A DNA stretch of 64,000 nt from Pseudoclavibacter caeni (GCF_008831125.1 NZ_WBKA01000001.1:62001-126000), one strand, 5' to 3'. Numbered from the stretch's first letter, positions 52,789 to 62,593 are shown. A program made the numbers and translations. The notes: generated by a model not told the origin, from the sequence alone.

Positions 52789-55134
52789 ATGAACACGCCC
52801 GCCGATCCATCCGCACCCCGCCCGCTGATCGATCGGCTGGTCGACAGCGGCCTGCCGTACGGTCTGCCCGACTTCGCCCGGGTGCGCGAGGAGGAGATCG
52901 AGCCCGCCATCCGCGCGGGCATCGATCGACATGACCGCGAGATCGCCCGGATCATCGCCGATCCCGCGCCCGCCACGTTCGAGAACACGATCGTCGCGCT
53001 CGAGCGCAGTGGCCGCGCGCTCGGCCGCGCCACCGCGCTGCTGTACACGCTCGTCTCGGCGGCGAGCACACCCGGGCTGCTCGCACTGGAGGAGCGTCTC
53101 GCCCCCGTGCTCGCCGCCCATGACGACGCGGTGCTGCTCGATGAGCGGCTGTTCGCCCGCGTCGACGCGGTGCATCGATCCCTCGCCGGCGACTCGACCA
53201 ACGCCAGCACGCGGGCCGCCCCCGACACCTCGACCGCCCCGGCCACCCCGGCCGGCCTCGACCCCGAGTCGCGTCGCCTCGTCGAGCACACCCACCGCGA
53301 CTTCATCCGCGCGGGCGCCGCGCTCGACGCGGCCGGACGGGCCCGGCTGCGCGAGATCGACGCCGAGCTCGCCACGCTCTCCTCCCGATTCGGCACTCGG
53401 CTGCTGGACGACACGAACGCCCTGGCCGTGCGGTTCGCCCATCCCGAGGAGCTCGCCGGACTCACCCCCGCCGAGATCGCCGGGCTCGGCGACCCCGAGC
53501 ACGGCTGCACGGTGCGTCTGCCTCTGCCGAACGGCCACCCCTGGCTCGCCCGCCTGCGCGTGCGACGCACCCGTGAGCGCATCCTGCGCGCCTCGCTCGC
53601 CCGCGGCGCCCACGGCGGCGAGCACGACACCCGGGCGATCGCCCTGCGGATGGCCCGGCTGCGCGCCGAGCGCGCCGAGCTGCTCGGCTGGCCCGATCAC
53701 GCCACGCTGGTGCTCGCCGACGAGGACGCCGGATCGCCGGAGGCGGTCGAGGCGCTGCTCGCCCGGGTCACCCCGGCCGCGGTGCGGCGGGCGCGCGCGG
53801 AGGCGGACGAGCTGCAGCGGCTCGCCGACGTCGGGGGACTCGGCGACGAAGAGCCCGCAGACGAGGTGACCACGGACGACGCCCCCGACGAGGATGAGAA
53901 GCCCCGGGCGGAGACGACACCCGAGGACGGTGGCTCCGGCGGCACGACCGCGAGCGCACCCGCCCCTGCAGACGCCCCCTCCCCCGCGATCGCCGCCTGG
54001 GACTGGGCCTGGCTCGCCGCCCGCCGCCACGACGCCTGCGTCGACGTCGATCCCGAGGCGCTCCGCGAGCACTTCGAGTTCGATCGCGTGCTCCGTGACG
54101 GGGTGTTCCGCACCGCCCGGCTGCTGTACGGCGTGCGGGTCGTCCCCCGGCCGGATCTCGCCGGCTGGCACCCGGACGTGCGCGTGTTCGAGACGAGCCG
54201 CACCGATGCGTCCGGACACACCCGGCCGCTGGGCCTCGTGCTCATCGACCCGTTCGTCCGCCCGGAGAAGCAAGGCGGCGCGTGGATGGACACCCTCGTC
54301 GAGCAGTCCCGCCTGTTCGACGAGCACGCCGTGGTGACGATGGTGCTCGACATCCAGCCGCCCGCGCCCGGCGAGCCCGCGCTGCTCACCCTGGACGACG
54401 TGCGCACGGTGTTCCACGAGTTCGGCCACGCCCTGCACGCGCTGCTGAGCGACGTGACGTACCCGCGCTTCGCCGGCACGAACGTGCCCCGCGACTTCGT
54501 CGAGATGCCCAGCCAGTTCAACGAGACGTGGGCGCTGCACCCGCAGGTGCTGCCCCACTATGCACGCAGCGTGCGCACCGGGACCCCGCTGCCGGAGGCG
54601 GTCGCCGACCGGCTGCGCGCCGCGGAGCGCCTCGACCAGGGGTTCCGGGCGGTGGAGTACCTCGAGGCGTGCGCGATCGACCTCGCCTGGCACCGGCTCT
54701 CCCGGGCCGACACCGACGCGCTGGTCGAGGAGGCGGGGCGCACGTCGGCCGCGCAGGTCGTCGACGCGGTGGAGCAACGCGCCCTCGCCCCACTCGGCCT
54801 GGCCGGGGACGCGGGGGCCGCCGACCTCGCCGCCCTCATCCCGCCTCGCTACCGCACCGCGACCTTCCAGCACGCGTTCGCCGGCGGGTACGCGGCCGGG
54901 TACGCGTCGTACCTGTGGAGCGAGGTGATCGACGCGGACATCGAGGCGTGGTTCGCCGCGCACGGCGGGCTCGACCGGGCGGCCGGGGAGCGCTTCGCCC
55001 GGATGCTCTCCCGCGGCGGGGCGGAGGAGCCCCGTCGGCTCGTCGTGGACCTGCTGGGTCGACAGCCGGATCCGCACGCGCTGCTCGTGCGCCGGGGGTT
55101 CGCCTCGGACCCGGAGGACGCGACAGGCGCCTGA
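52789..55134 (+). CDS. M3-family zinc metallopeptidase (Dcp/oligopeptidase A-like)
   Basis: This 781-residue cytosolic peptidase cleaves short peptides. Zinc-binding HEFGHALH (543-550) is in DVRTVFHEFGHALHALL, with the downstream ligand Glu in DFVEMPSQFNETWAL. The C-terminal YRTATFQHAFAGGYAAGYASYLWSEV is characteristic of Dcp. Two low-complexity inserts stand out: a Thr/Ala/Pro linker near 145-160 and an acidic Asp/Glu/Thr-rich stretch at about 353-402 that homologues generally lack. Otherwise full length. Confidence 0.92.
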   Translation: MNTPADPSAPRPLIDRLVDSGLPYGLPDFARVREEEIEPAIRAGIDRHDREIARIIADPAPATFENTIVALERSGRALGRATALLYTLVSAASTPGLLALEERLAPVLAAHDDAVLLDERLFARVDAVHRSLAGDSTNASTRAAPDTSTAPATPAGLDPESRRLVEHTHRDFIRAGAALDAAGRARLREIDAELATLSSRFGTRLLDDTNALAVRFAHPEELAGLTPAEIAGLGDPEHGCTVRLPLPNGHPWLARLRVRRTRERILRASLARGAHGGEHDTRAIALRMARLRAERAELLGWPDHATLVLADEDAGSPEAVEALLARVTPAAVRRARAEADELQRLADVGGLGDEEPADEVTTDDAPDEDEKPRAETTPEDGGSGGTTASAPAPADAPSPAIAAWDWAWLAARRHDACVDVDPEALREHFEFDRVLRDGVFRTARLLYGVRVVPRPDLAGWHPDVRVFETSRTDASGHTRPLGLVLIDPFVRPEKQGGAWMDTLVEQSRLFDEHAVVTMVLDIQPPAPGEPALLTLDDVRTVFHEFGHALHALLSDVTYPRFAGTNVPRDFVEMPSQFNETWALHPQVLPHYARSVRTGTPLPEAVADRLRAAERLDQGFRAVEYLEACAIDLAWHRLSRADTDALVEEAGRTSAAQVVDAVEQRALAPLGLAGDAGAADLAALIPPRYRTATFQHAFAGGYAAGYASYLWSEVIDADIEAWFAAHGGLDRAAGERFARMLSRGGAEEPRRLVVDLLGRQPDPHALLVRRGFASDPEDATGA

Positions 55135-55236
55135 GTCGCCGGGGGCTCGCCACGATGCCGGCGGGCCCGGACGCCCGGCACGAGTCTGACGAGCCTCGGG
55201 CCCCTCATGGCTCCAGGTGGGCCGCCTGAGCCGCCC

Positions 55237-55950
55237 TCAGCCCGCGGCCGGCGCGCGCAGCCCGGCGACGACCGCGTGGCGTCCGTCAGTCGGCTGCCGC
55301 CCGGCGAGGAACTCGCTGTGCGAGAAGAACCGCGGGTCGGTCACCGTGTCCCACCCGCTCGGCCGCAGGTGCTCCGACCGCACGCCCGCCTCCCGCAGCT
55401 GCTCGGGCACGACGTCGGCGAACGCGCGGTCGCCCAGCGCGTGCAGCGGGTACGCGGCGCCATTCGGGGCCGGGCCGAGCCAGGCGAGGATGTTCCCCGG
55501 ATCGGCGCCGAAGCGCTCGGCGAGCCAGCGCACGGAGGTCGCCCCGCCCCGCTGCTCGACGCTGTGGCGGCCGAGATGGGTGAGCATCACGACGCGCACG
55601 ACCGGATCGAACAGCACGACCGGCATGCAGTCGGCGACCGGCAGCAGCAGGCCGACGCCGGACGCGCGGGTCGCGAGGGCGTCCACGGGCTCGGCCGCGT
55701 CATCCGGGAAGCGAGCGGCGATCGTGTGATCGTCCGGTCCAGCCGCGGTGACCTCGCGGTAGCGGCGGTAGTCGTCACGTCCGTAGGTGATGCGCACGTG
55801 CGCGGTGCGTTCAGGGGTGAACCCGGCCGCGCGGGCCAGCCGGGCGCGGTTCGCGCGGACGCGGTCAGCGTCCTCGGCCAGGCGCATGGAGCCGTCGCGC
55901 ACCTCGGCGACGGCGATGACGAGCTCGGGATGCAGGGCGACGGTCAGCAC
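55237..55950 (-). CDS. Polyphenol oxidase/PgeF-family protein (laccase domain)
   Basis: This 237-residue YfiH/PgeF-fold protein has the segments LLLPVADCMPVVLFDP, MLTHLGRHSVEQRGG and LGPAPNGAAYPLHALGD, which carry the conserved His-Cys-His metal cluster pattern. Family members act as purine nucleoside phosphorylases or in correcting peptidoglycan precursors. The N-terminal region is shorter and more divergent than usual. GTG at 55950 is 6 bases after TAGGCT (55962-55957), so the transcript is probably leaderless. The DCMP and HLGRHS pattern differs slightly from the usual DCLP and HAGWRG, so activity is less sure. Confidence 0.8.
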   Translation of the reverse strand: MLTVALHPELVIAVAEVRDGSMRLAEDADRVRANRARLARAAGFTPERTAHVRITYGRDDYRRYREVTAAGPDDHTIAARFPDDAAEPVDALATRASGVGLLLPVADCMPVVLFDPVVRVVMLTHLGRHSVEQRGGATSVRWLAERFGADPGNILAWLGPAPNGAAYPLHALGDRAFADVVPEQLREAGVRSEHLRPSGWDTVTDPRFFSHSEFLAGRQPTDGRHAVVAGLRAPAAG

Positions 55951-56002
55951 CCGGCCAGCCTACCCGGGTCGACGCCGACGCGAGGAGACGCGCAGACGCG
56001 AC

Positions 56003-56040
56003 GAGGCCCCGCGCACGTCGGGTGACATGCACGGGGCCTC
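56003..56040 (-). terminator. Terminator after rplL
   Basis: GAGGCCCCG and CGGGGCCTC pair in a stem extended by imperfect inner pairs, about 60 bases beyond the rplL stop. It marks the end of the rplJ-rplL transcript; no rpoB follows. Confidence 0.75.
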
Positions 56041-56098
56041 GATCTCATCGCGAGGCGAGCGGGCCGGCGGACCGGCCGCGTTCAGACGCGGGGAGTGG

Positions 56099-56479
56099 TC
56101 ACTTGAGGGTGACCTTGCCGCCGGCGGCCTCGATGGCCTCCTTGGCCTTCTCCGCGGCCTCCTTGTTGACGCCCTCGAGGACGTTGGCCGGGGCGCTCTC
56201 GACGAGCGACTTGGCCTCGCCGAGGCCCAGGCTAGTCAGCGAGCGGACGGCCTTGATGACCTGGATCTTCTTGTCGCCGGCGGCCTCAAGGACCACGTCG
56301 AACTCGGTCTTCTCCTCCTCGGCGGGGGCGTCGCCCGCGGCCGGGGCGGCGGCCACGGCGACCGGGGCCGCGGCGGTGACCTCGAAGGTCTCCTCGAACG
56401 CCTTGACGAAATCGTTCAGCTCGATGAGGGTGAGCTCCTTGAACGCGCTGATGAGCTCCTCGGTGGACAGCTTGGCCAT
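56099..56479 (-). CDS. rplL: 50S ribosomal protein L7/L12
   Basis: This 126-residue stalk protein recruits translation factors to the ribosome. N-terminal dimer domain ([32 protein letters not shown]), Ala-rich hinge, and C-terminal domain ([43 protein letters not shown]). Normal length. It follows rplJ by 87 bases in the same transcript. Confidence 0.98.
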   Translation of the reverse strand: MAKLSTEELISAFKELTLIELNDFVKAFEETFEVTAAAPVAVAAAPAAGDAPAEEEKTEFDVVLEAAGDKKIQVIKAVRSLTSLGLGEAKSLVESAPANVLEGVNKEAAEKAKEAIEAAGGKVTLK

Positions 56480-56566
56480 GATTGTTCCTTTGCTTCTTCA
56501 GTGGATGTCTGATGGGTCGAGACGATGGTCGTCTCAGGTGGTGACGGATGCGCGCGCAGGGAGACC

Positions 56567-57082
56567 CTACGCGGCCTCCTCCTGCTTCTGCCGCAGGGCG
56601 TCGACGGTGCGGACCGTCTTCGACAGCGGCGCCTTGAACAGGTACGCGGCACCGAACAGCGAGGCCTTGAACGCGCCGGCCAGCTTCGCCAGCAGCACGT
56701 CGCGGGTTTCGAGATCGGCCAGCTTCTGCACTTCCTCCGGGCTGAGAGCGGCACCGTCGAAGTAGCCGTTCTTGAGCACCAGAAGCGGGTTCTCCTTGCT
56801 GAAGTCACGCAGCGCCTTGGCCACGGTGACGACGTCACCATGCACGAAGACCAGCGCGCTCGGCCCGACGAGGGTGTCATCGAACGCGTCGATGCCCGCC
56901 TGCTTCGCGGCGATCCTCGCCAGCGTGTTCTTCACCACGGAGAGGGTCGCATGCTCACGGATGGAGTCGCGGATCCGCTTCAGATCCGCCACCGTGAGGC
57001 CGCGATACTCGGTCAGCAGCACGGCGCTCGAGTCGCGGAACCGATCCGCGAGCTCGGCGATTGCGGCTTCCTTGTTCGCCAT
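56567..57082 (-). CDS. rplJ: 50S ribosomal protein L10
   Basis: This 171-residue protein anchors L7/L12 dimers to 23S rRNA. It starts MANKEAAIAELADRFRDSSAVLLTEYRGLTVADLKRIR and ends with the L7/L12-binding helix (FKASLFGAAYLFKAPLSKTVRTVDALRQKQEEA). In many bacteria L10 represses its own mRNA through the leader. A structured leader of about 190 bases precedes it here. Confidence 0.97.
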   Translation of the reverse strand: MANKEAAIAELADRFRDSSAVLLTEYRGLTVADLKRIRDSIREHATLSVVKNTLARIAAKQAGIDAFDDTLVGPSALVFVHGDVVTVAKALRDFSKENPLLVLKNGYFDGAALSPEEVQKLADLETRDVLLAKLAGAFKASLFGAAYLFKAPLSKTVRTVDALRQKQEEAA

Positions 57083-57276
57083 TGCACTCCTCGTGTGATT
57101 CTGCCGGCGGCCCGAGGAGCCCGTGAACGAGAACGAGCCCCGACGCGGATGTCGGAGCTCGGCGGCGCCGGATGCTCGCGCACTCCGACTGCCTTGTTCG
57201 TTCACCTGCGCAGGTCGTCACTCACGTGCCCTTCGCCCGCGTCTCGAGGACGCGGGAACCGGCGGTCTATGGCCAG
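57083..57276 (-). promoter_or_regulatory. L10-leader-like structured 5' region of rplJ
   Basis: The minus-strand leader between the predicted start of transcription and rplJ contains several hairpins, including CCCGCGTC/GACGCGGG with a short loop (about 57240-57260) and a CGAGC...GCTCG extended stem (about 57135-57162). The position and size match the L10 leader, where L10(L12)4 binds to repress translation. I did not verify the consensus internal-loop bases. Confidence 0.5.
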
Positions 57277-57282
57277 CAGCCA

Positions 57283-57311
57283 ACACTACCCGATCAGTGC
57301 ACCCGGCACAA
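57283..57311 (-). promoter_or_regulatory. rplJL promoter
   Basis: On the minus strand TTGTGC (57311-57306) and TAGTGT (57288-57283) are separated by exactly 17 bp, placing transcription start near 57276. Confidence 0.6.
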
Positions 57312-57523
57312 CCACCGCAGCCCCTCGGACACAAACCGTGCATAGGCCCTCCACTGGTTATCCACAGTCGCCCCGCCTCGCTCGCCCCGGCCGATGTGGT
57401 GGCGCAGACTGAGAACCGGCTCGGTCTGCGTCATCCAGCCCCGGCGCCCAGCACCGCCACCCGGCTTCGACGCCCCGGCCCCGCCACGGCATCCCGCCCC
57501 GGCCGGACCGCGAGGAGGAGCAC

Positions 57524-58087
57524 ATGATCGAGGCCTACTGCCCACGCTGCCGACTGCCCCGCAGCGTCCACCGCCCCTCCTGCCCGGCGACCCACGTCGC
57601 CCGGCTCGGCCCGGACCGACTCGCCCGACTCGCGCTCGAGCACGTCGACCGCGTGGCGCTGCGGCACCTGGAGCGCTGGGGCATCGGCCGCGAGCGCGAG
57701 GTCGCCCTCGATCTCGACCGGGGACGACTCGTGTGGCGCTTCGAGGAGGGCCCCGCGCTGCGACTGCCGGCCCAGCTCATCGGTGCCTACCACCACGCCG
57801 ACGGCCTGTTCCGCTGGGCCTGGTCGATGGCGCTCGACACCCCGGCGACCGTGGTGAGCACGCGCCTGCGCACGCTCTCCCTCCGCCGCCGCTGGCCGGC
57901 CTTCGTCCAGCCGTCCCTGCCCGCCACGCATCGAGAGGCGCTCGCGCGCACCGGCGTGGCGATGCTGCTCAGCCGCGCGCACGGCGTGCTCGAGGTGCCG
58001 TTCAGCACCGGGTGCTCGTGGTACGCGATCTACTCCGTCCGCGGGCAGGGGGCCGGGCGGTCGGGCCGGCCCGGCGGTCACCTCTGA
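57524..58087 (+). CDS. Unknown protein with N-terminal Cys cluster (possibly DUF6882-like)
   Basis: This 187-residue protein opens with YCPRCRLPRSVHRPSCPA, a possible zinc-knuckle with three Cys and a His. The middle has ADGLFRWAWSMALDTPATVVS, reminiscent of the W-A-W patterns in DUF6882 proteins, and the end has VPFSTGCSWYAIYSVRG. No membrane helix. The ATG has GGAGGAG upstream, which supports the start. The family assignment is tentative. It lies among ribosomal protein genes but on the opposite strand. Confidence 0.65.
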   Translation: MIEAYCPRCRLPRSVHRPSCPATHVARLGPDRLARLALEHVDRVALRHLERWGIGREREVALDLDRGRLVWRFEEGPALRLPAQLIGAYHHADGLFRWAWSMALDTPATVVSTRLRTLSLRRRWPAFVQPSLPATHREALARTGVAMLLSRAHGVLEVPFSTGCSWYAIYSVRGQGAGRSGRPGGHL

Positions 58088-58224
58088 CGACTGCCGCGTC
58101 GCCCCGCGCCCGACACACCTCGCGCCGCCGCGCCCGACGGGTCTCGCGCCGCTCCCACCGAGCTGCCGCCTCAGCCGCGCGCCGGACGGGGCGCGCACCC
58201 CCCCGCCGGACTACGCTGGGCGAC

Positions 58225-58845
58225 GTGTCCAGCGTCCCCGATTTCCTGCGCGACCGCGTCGTCGCCGACAGCCATGACCGGCCCGCCTGGCTGCGGGCCC
58301 GCGCGATGGGCATCACCGCGACCGACGCGGCCCATCTGGCCACACCTCGCTCCGTGGCCGGGCTAGTGCGGGCGAAATGCGACCCGTTCGGGTTCGCCGG
58401 CAACGCGTACACACAGTACGGGCGCGATCGCGAGCCGGTGATCGCCGAGTGGATGCGCCAGCGCTTCGGCCTGCACTCGAGCACCGTGCTCTTCCGCGCC
58501 CTCGCGAACCCCCGCCATCTGGCCACGCCGGACGGTCTCAACGACTGCACCGACGGCGGCGACCTGCTGCTCGCCGAGATCAAGACGAGCACCCGTCCGC
58601 TCGAGCGCGCGCCGCGCTCGTACCTGCGCCAGATCTGGTGGCAGCAGCACGTGATGGGCGCCCGGCGCACGCTGCTCGTGTGGGAGCAGCACGAGGGCTT
58701 CCACCCGCTGGGCGAGCCCCGGGTGCGGTGGGTCGAGCGGGACGACGCGCAGATCGCCCGCCTCGTCGAGCTGGCGGATGCGACCCTCGCCCGCCTCGAC
58801 CGCATCGGCACCGATCAGGCCGGTTCGCCCGCCGGCCGGCGCTGA
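58225..58845 (+). CDS. YqaJ-type (lambda-exonuclease-fold) nuclease
   Basis: This 206-residue protein matches the YqaJ viral recombinase fold: RPAWLRARAMGITATDAAHLA, QYGRDREPVIAEWM (catalytic Glu), CTDGGDLLLAEIKTSTRPL (catalytic Asp and E-x-K), and YLRQIWWQQHVMGARRTLLVWEQH. All core PD-(D/E)xK residues seem present, so it may be an active exonuclease. No phage neighbours or single-strand annealing partner accompany it, so it is a resident gene. GTG lies 7 bases after TACGCT (58212-58217), suggesting a leaderless transcript. Confidence 0.82.
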   Translation: MSSVPDFLRDRVVADSHDRPAWLRARAMGITATDAAHLATPRSVAGLVRAKCDPFGFAGNAYTQYGRDREPVIAEWMRQRFGLHSSTVLFRALANPRHLATPDGLNDCTDGGDLLLAEIKTSTRPLERAPRSYLRQIWWQQHVMGARRTLLVWEQHEGFHPLGEPRVRWVERDDAQIARLVELADATLARLDRIGTDQAGSPAGRR

Positions 58846-58913
58846 GCGAGGCCCACACGCTCAGACACCGCAGTGCTCCAGCGTCCGACCGCGCTCGCTC
58901 GCGGCGCCTCGGT

Positions 58914-59648
58914 TCAGTCCCGCTCGCCGGTGATGGGCCGGTAGAGCAGCCCGGCGACGACGGCGCCGAGCACCGGGGCCAGGATGAACAGCCACAGCTG
59001 GACGATCGCGTCCCCGCCGACGAACAGCGCCGGGGCGATGGAACGCGCGGGGTTCACCGAGGTGTTCGTCACCGGGATCGAGATCAGGTGGATGAGCGTG
59101 AGTGTCAGGCCGATCGCGAGCGGTGCGAAGCCGGCGGCGGCACGGCGCCCGGTGACGCCAATGATGACGAGCAGGAACACCGCGGTGAGCACGAACTCGG
59201 TGACGAACGCGGGCAGCACCCCGTAGCCCTCCGGCGAGTGGGCGCCGTAGCCGTTCGTGGCGAAGCCCGCGGAGAGGCTGAAGCCAGCCCGGCCCGAGGC
59301 GATGACGAGCAGCACCGCGGACGCGGTGATCGCGCCGACGAGCTGCGCGGCGATGTAGGCCGGCACGCGGCGCCAGGGGAAGCGCCCGGCGGTGGCGAGC
59401 CCGATCGACACGGCCGGGTTGAAGTGTCCGCCGGAGACGGGGCCGAAGGCGTACGCGCCGACGACGACCGTCAGGCCGAAGGCCAGCGCGACGCCGAGAT
59501 AGCCGACCCCATGGTCGACCGTCGCGGCGAGCACCGCCGTGCCGGTGCCGCCGAGCACGAGCAGGAACGTGCCGAGGAACTCCGCGCCGAGACAGCCGGC
59601 GAGCCTCGGCTGTGCCTCGTCGGTCTGGGTCGTGGTCTTCGTGTCCAT
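58914..59648 (-). CDS. aqpZ: Aquaporin Z-type water channel
   Basis: This 244-residue MIP channel has six membrane helices and both NPA boxes ([12 protein letters not shown] and [12 protein letters not shown]). The selectivity filter appears His/Thr/Arg ([19 protein letters not shown]), which fits a water-specific rather than glycerol channel. The N-terminus is polar. The ATG is preceded by GAGAGGAAGGGGA. It is read toward the YqaJ gene's 3' end and interrupts the usual rplA-rplJ order. Confidence 0.92.
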   Translation of the reverse strand: MDTKTTTQTDEAQPRLAGCLGAEFLGTFLLVLGGTGTAVLAATVDHGVGYLGVALAFGLTVVVGAYAFGPVSGGHFNPAVSIGLATAGRFPWRRVPAYIAAQLVGAITASAVLLVIASGRAGFSLSAGFATNGYGAHSPEGYGVLPAFVTEFVLTAVFLLVIIGVTGRRAAAGFAPLAIGLTLTLIHLISIPVTNTSVNPARSIAPALFVGGDAIVQLWLFILAPVLGAVVAGLLYRPITGERD

Positions 59649-59941
59649 GTGCGGTCCCCTTCCTCTCGTCCGCGTGCCGGCCAGCCCCGGGCAGCATGAC
59701 GTCAGGCGGATGCGTCAGCCGCGTCCGGCGGCAGCGGCCGCCTCCCGCATCGGTCACGGGCGCGATCTCCCGCCAGCGTAGCGGTCGGTGTGGTCCGGGC
59801 GCGGACCCGCCCGCGTGTCCGGGCCACGTGGACGACGAGAGCACGCGGAGCCGCAGCTCGGGCAGCCTCCGCTCTCCGCCGCAGAGGGACGCCACGATCT
59901 GCGGGACCGTCCCGGCACTCGACGCCGTCCCATGACACGAC
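59649..59941. other. Gene-free stretch upstream of aqpZ
   Basis: About 290 bp without a supported gene. It must contain the aqpZ promoter; no confident hexamers were identified. Confidence 0.4.
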
Positions 59942-59978
59942 GAGCGCCCCGCCCGGATCTCTCCGGGGCGGGGCGCTC
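59942..59978 (-). terminator. Terminator after rplA
   Basis: GAGCGCCCCGCCC and its near-perfect complement form a 13-bp GC stem about 20 bases after the rplA stop, ending the secE-nusG-rplK-rplA run. Confidence 0.8.
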
Positions 59979-59997
59979 GAGCGTCGGGGTGACGCGA

Positions 59998-60702
59998 CTA
60001 CTTGACCGGGGCGGCCAGCGCGTTCACGTCCAGCGGCACGCCGGGGCCGAAAGTCGTCGAGACGACGCCCTTGGTGATGTACCGACCCTTCGCCGCGGCG
60101 GGCTTGAGGCGATTGACCTCGTCGAGCGCAGCCTGGAGGTTCTGCGCGAGCGCCTCGGCGGTGAACGACGCCTTGCCGATCACGAAGTGCACGTTGGCGT
60201 GCTTGTCGGTGCGGAACTCGATCTTGCCGCCCTTGATGTCCTTGACCGCCTTGGCCGGGTCGGTCGTGACGGTGCCGGTCTTCGGGTTCGGCATCAGACC
60301 GCGGGGGCCGAGGACCTTGCCGAGGCGGCCGACCCGCCCCATCAGATCCGGCGTGGCGACGGCCGCGTCGAAGTCGGTCCACCCGTCGGCGACGCGCGCG
60401 ATGAGCTCGTCGCTGCCGACCTCGTCGGCGCCCGCGGCAGCCGCGGCGTCGGCCGCGTCACCGTTGGCGAAGACGATCACGCGCGCGGTCTTGCCGGTGC
60501 CGTTCGGCAGGCTGACCGTGCCGCGGACCAGCTGGTCCGCCTTGCGGGGATCGACGCCGAGGCGCAGGACGACCTCGACGGTGGAGTCGGTGTTCTTCGA
60601 CCCCGTCTCCCGGACGACGGCCGCAGCCTCCTCCGGGGTGTAGAACTTGCCGGGCACGATCTTCTCGGCCGCGGCCACATAGGCTTTGGAACGCCTCTTC
60701 AT
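59998..60702 (-). CDS. rplA: 50S ribosomal protein L1
   Basis: This 234-residue L1-stalk protein is identified by [40 protein letters not shown] and the RNA-binding [25 protein letters not shown]. Full length, 145 bases after rplK; GGAGAGAG precedes the ATG. L1 commonly represses translation of its own operon. Confidence 0.98.
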   Translation of the reverse strand: MKRRSKAYVAAAEKIVPGKFYTPEEAAAVVRETGSKNTDSTVEVVLRLGVDPRKADQLVRGTVSLPNGTGKTARVIVFANGDAADAAAAAGADEVGSDELIARVADGWTDFDAAVATPDLMGRVGRLGKVLGPRGLMPNPKTGTVTTDPAKAVKDIKGGKIEFRTDKHANVHFVIGKASFTAEALAQNLQAALDEVNRLKPAAAKGRYITKGVVSTTFGPGVPLDVNALAAPVK

Positions 60703-60847
60703 CTGCTCTCTCCTGTCGGTTCTCCACGGGTGCCGATCACAGCCGGCGAGCCCGCTCGCGGGTCACAGCCCGCATTCCCGGGGCGCCTCCCGGGCGGTGC
60801 AGTCGTGGTTGTCGGGTCGGCGCGACCCTCCCACTCCTGTGCGGACG

Positions 60848-61276
60848 CTACTTGACGACGATGCCCATCGAGCGCGCGGTGCCCTCGATGATGCGGGTGG
60901 CGTTGTCCAGATCGTTCGCGTTGAGGTCGGCCATCTTCGTCTTGGCGATCTCGCGGGCCTGGTCCTTGGTGATCGAGCCGACCTTGTCGGTGTGCGGCAC
61001 GCCGGAGCCCTTGGGGACGCCGGCGGCCTTGAGGATCAGCTTCGCCGCGGGCGGCGTCTTGAGCACGAACGTGAACGAGCGATCCTCATACACGGTGATC
61101 TCGACGGGGACCACATTGCCACGCTGCGACTCGGTCGCCGCGTTGTAGGCCTTGCAGAACTCCATGATGTTCACGCCGTGCTGGCCCAGGGCGGGGCCAA
61201 TCGGCGGGGCGGGGTTCGCCGCACCAGCCTCGATCTGAAGCTTGATGAAGCCCACCGCTTTCTTCTTCGGTGCCAT
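60848..61276 (-). CDS. rplK: 50S ribosomal protein L11
   Basis: This 142-residue protein shapes the GTPase-associated centre. It has the signature [37 protein letters not shown] and the rRNA-binding C-terminal domain ([34 protein letters not shown]). It is also the thiostrepton-binding region in actinobacteria. Follows nusG by 93 bases. Confidence 0.98.
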   Translation of the reverse strand: MAPKKKAVGFIKLQIEAGAANPAPPIGPALGQHGVNIMEFCKAYNAATESQRGNVVPVEITVYEDRSFTFVLKTPPAAKLILKAAGVPKGSGVPHTDKVGSITKDQAREIAKTKMADLNANDLDNATRIIEGTARSMGIVVK

Positions 61277-61369
61277 TTCTCTTTTCCTTCTTGCCTATGT
61301 TCTCTCCGCGTTCTGCACGGAAAGCCTGTGGGGATGGCCCGTTCCCGGCACGCGGGACGCGGAGCCGTC

Positions 61370-62212
61370 TCAGAGCTGCTTGGTGACCTGGTCGAACGAG
61401 AGCTCGACCGGCGTCTCGCGCTCGAACAGCGAGACGAGCACGGTGAGCTTGCCGCTGGTCGTGTTGATCTCGCTGATCGTCCCGGGCAGGCCGGCGAACG
61501 ACCCCTCCTTGATGGTGATCGTCTCGCCGATCTCGAAGTCGACGTCGACCGGCACCGGGCGCGCCTGCGCCTTCTTCGCGCCGCCGCGAGGCGTCGCGCC
61601 CGCCGCGGCCTGCGCCTGCTTCTCGGCCTCGGACTGCGCGGCCTGCAGCACGGTGGTCTTCAGCATGTCGAAGACCTCCTTGCGGCGCAGCGGCAGCGGG
61701 TCGTGTGCGTTGCCGACGAAACCGGTCACGCCCGGGGTGCGGCGCACGAGCTCCCAGGAGTCCTCGTTGAGGAACATGCGCACGAGCACGTACCCGGGGA
61801 TGCGCACGCGCTTGACCAGCTTGTACTGGCCGTTGCGCACCTCGCGGACGGTCTCGACGGGCACCTGCACCTCGAGCACGTCGTCTCCGCCGTCCTGGGT
61901 CTCGCGACGCTTCAGGATGGAGTTGCGGACGCTCTTCTCGTAGCCGGCATAGGTGTGGATCACGTACCACGAGCCCGGCGCACGGCGCAGCTCGCGACGG
62001 AACTCGCGCAGGACGACCTCGTCCGGATCCTCGGGCTCGGCCTCCTCCGCCGCGCCCTCGGCCGGCTGCTCGCCGTCCTCCGGACGTGCCTCGAGGCTCT
62101 CGGCCGCGGTGCGCTGCACCGTGTCGACGACCGCCTCCGGGGCGTCGGTCGCGGCCGCCTCGGCCGCCTCGGCCGGGGCGGTCTGCTCGAGCTGTGTCTC
62201 TTCTTCTGCCAC
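61370..62212 (-). CDS. nusG: Transcription elongation/termination factor NusG
   Basis: This 280-residue factor starts with an acidic Glu/Ala-rich extension of about 85 residues typical of actinobacteria. The NGN domain binds RNA polymerase ([47 protein letters not shown]) and a C-terminal KOW domain contacts Rho or S10 ([46 protein letters not shown]). GTG at 62212 has GAGGAAC upstream; the frame extends further but without family residues. Between secE and rplK as usual. Confidence 0.96.
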   Translation of the reverse strand: MAEEETQLEQTAPAEAAEAAATDAPEAVVDTVQRTAAESLEARPEDGEQPAEGAAEEAEPEDPDEVVLREFRRELRRAPGSWYVIHTYAGYEKSVRNSILKRRETQDGGDDVLEVQVPVETVREVRNGQYKLVKRVRIPGYVLVRMFLNEDSWELVRRTPGVTGFVGNAHDPLPLRRKEVFDMLKTTVLQAAQSEAEKQAQAAAGATPRGGAKKAQARPVPVDVDFEIGETITIKEGSFAGLPGTISEINTTSGKLTVLVSLFERETPVELSFDQVTKQL

Positions 62213-62259
62213 GATCGTTCCTCGAATTCCTGCTGTCTGGCGAGTGCGCCGGGGCGGCG

Positions 62260-62532
62260 TCACGCGCCGCGGTCGAACACGAAGGTCACCCCGGTGCCGA
62301 ACGCGAAGTCGAGCACCGTGATGACCCCCATCATGATCAGCACGAAGACGAGGACCACGAGCGTCTGCGTAGTCAGCTCCCGCCGGGTCGGCGTGATGAC
62401 CTTCCGCAGCTCGCGGAACACCTGTCGGAAGAACAGGATCATCCGTCCGAGCGGGCCACGCGCCCGGGCGCGATCCGCCCTGGCGTTCTCGACCAGGTGC
62501 GCGTTCAGCTCGTCGCCCGACGCTGCGGCCAT
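62260..62532 (-). CDS. secE: Preprotein translocase subunit SecE
   Basis: This 90-residue single-helix subunit of the SecYEG channel has an amphipathic segment [25 protein letters not shown] followed by the membrane helix [23 protein letters not shown]. Start at the ATG 62532 with AGGAGAGG about 10 bases upstream; a GTG three codons earlier is less well placed. 47 bases before nusG, after tRNA-Trp, the standard order. Confidence 0.95.
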   Translation of the reverse strand: MAAASGDELNAHLVENARADRARARGPLGRMILFFRQVFRELRKVITPTRRELTTQTLVVLVFVLIMMGVITVLDFAFGTGVTFVFDRGA

Positions 62533-62593
62533 CGTGGTCACCCTCTCCTCGCTGTGCCGGTGTGCTTGGGCATCCCGTTCACACGGAGATGTG

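Noticed and set aside
52666-55077. 803-codon minus-strand open frame
   Set aside because: Mirror of the M3 peptidase with no recognisable motif; typical GC-rich antisense frame.
58225-58845. YqaJ-type gene as a prophage remnant
   Set aside because: No integrase, structural genes, attachment repeats or change in base composition surround it. It has its own leaderless promoter like resident genes.
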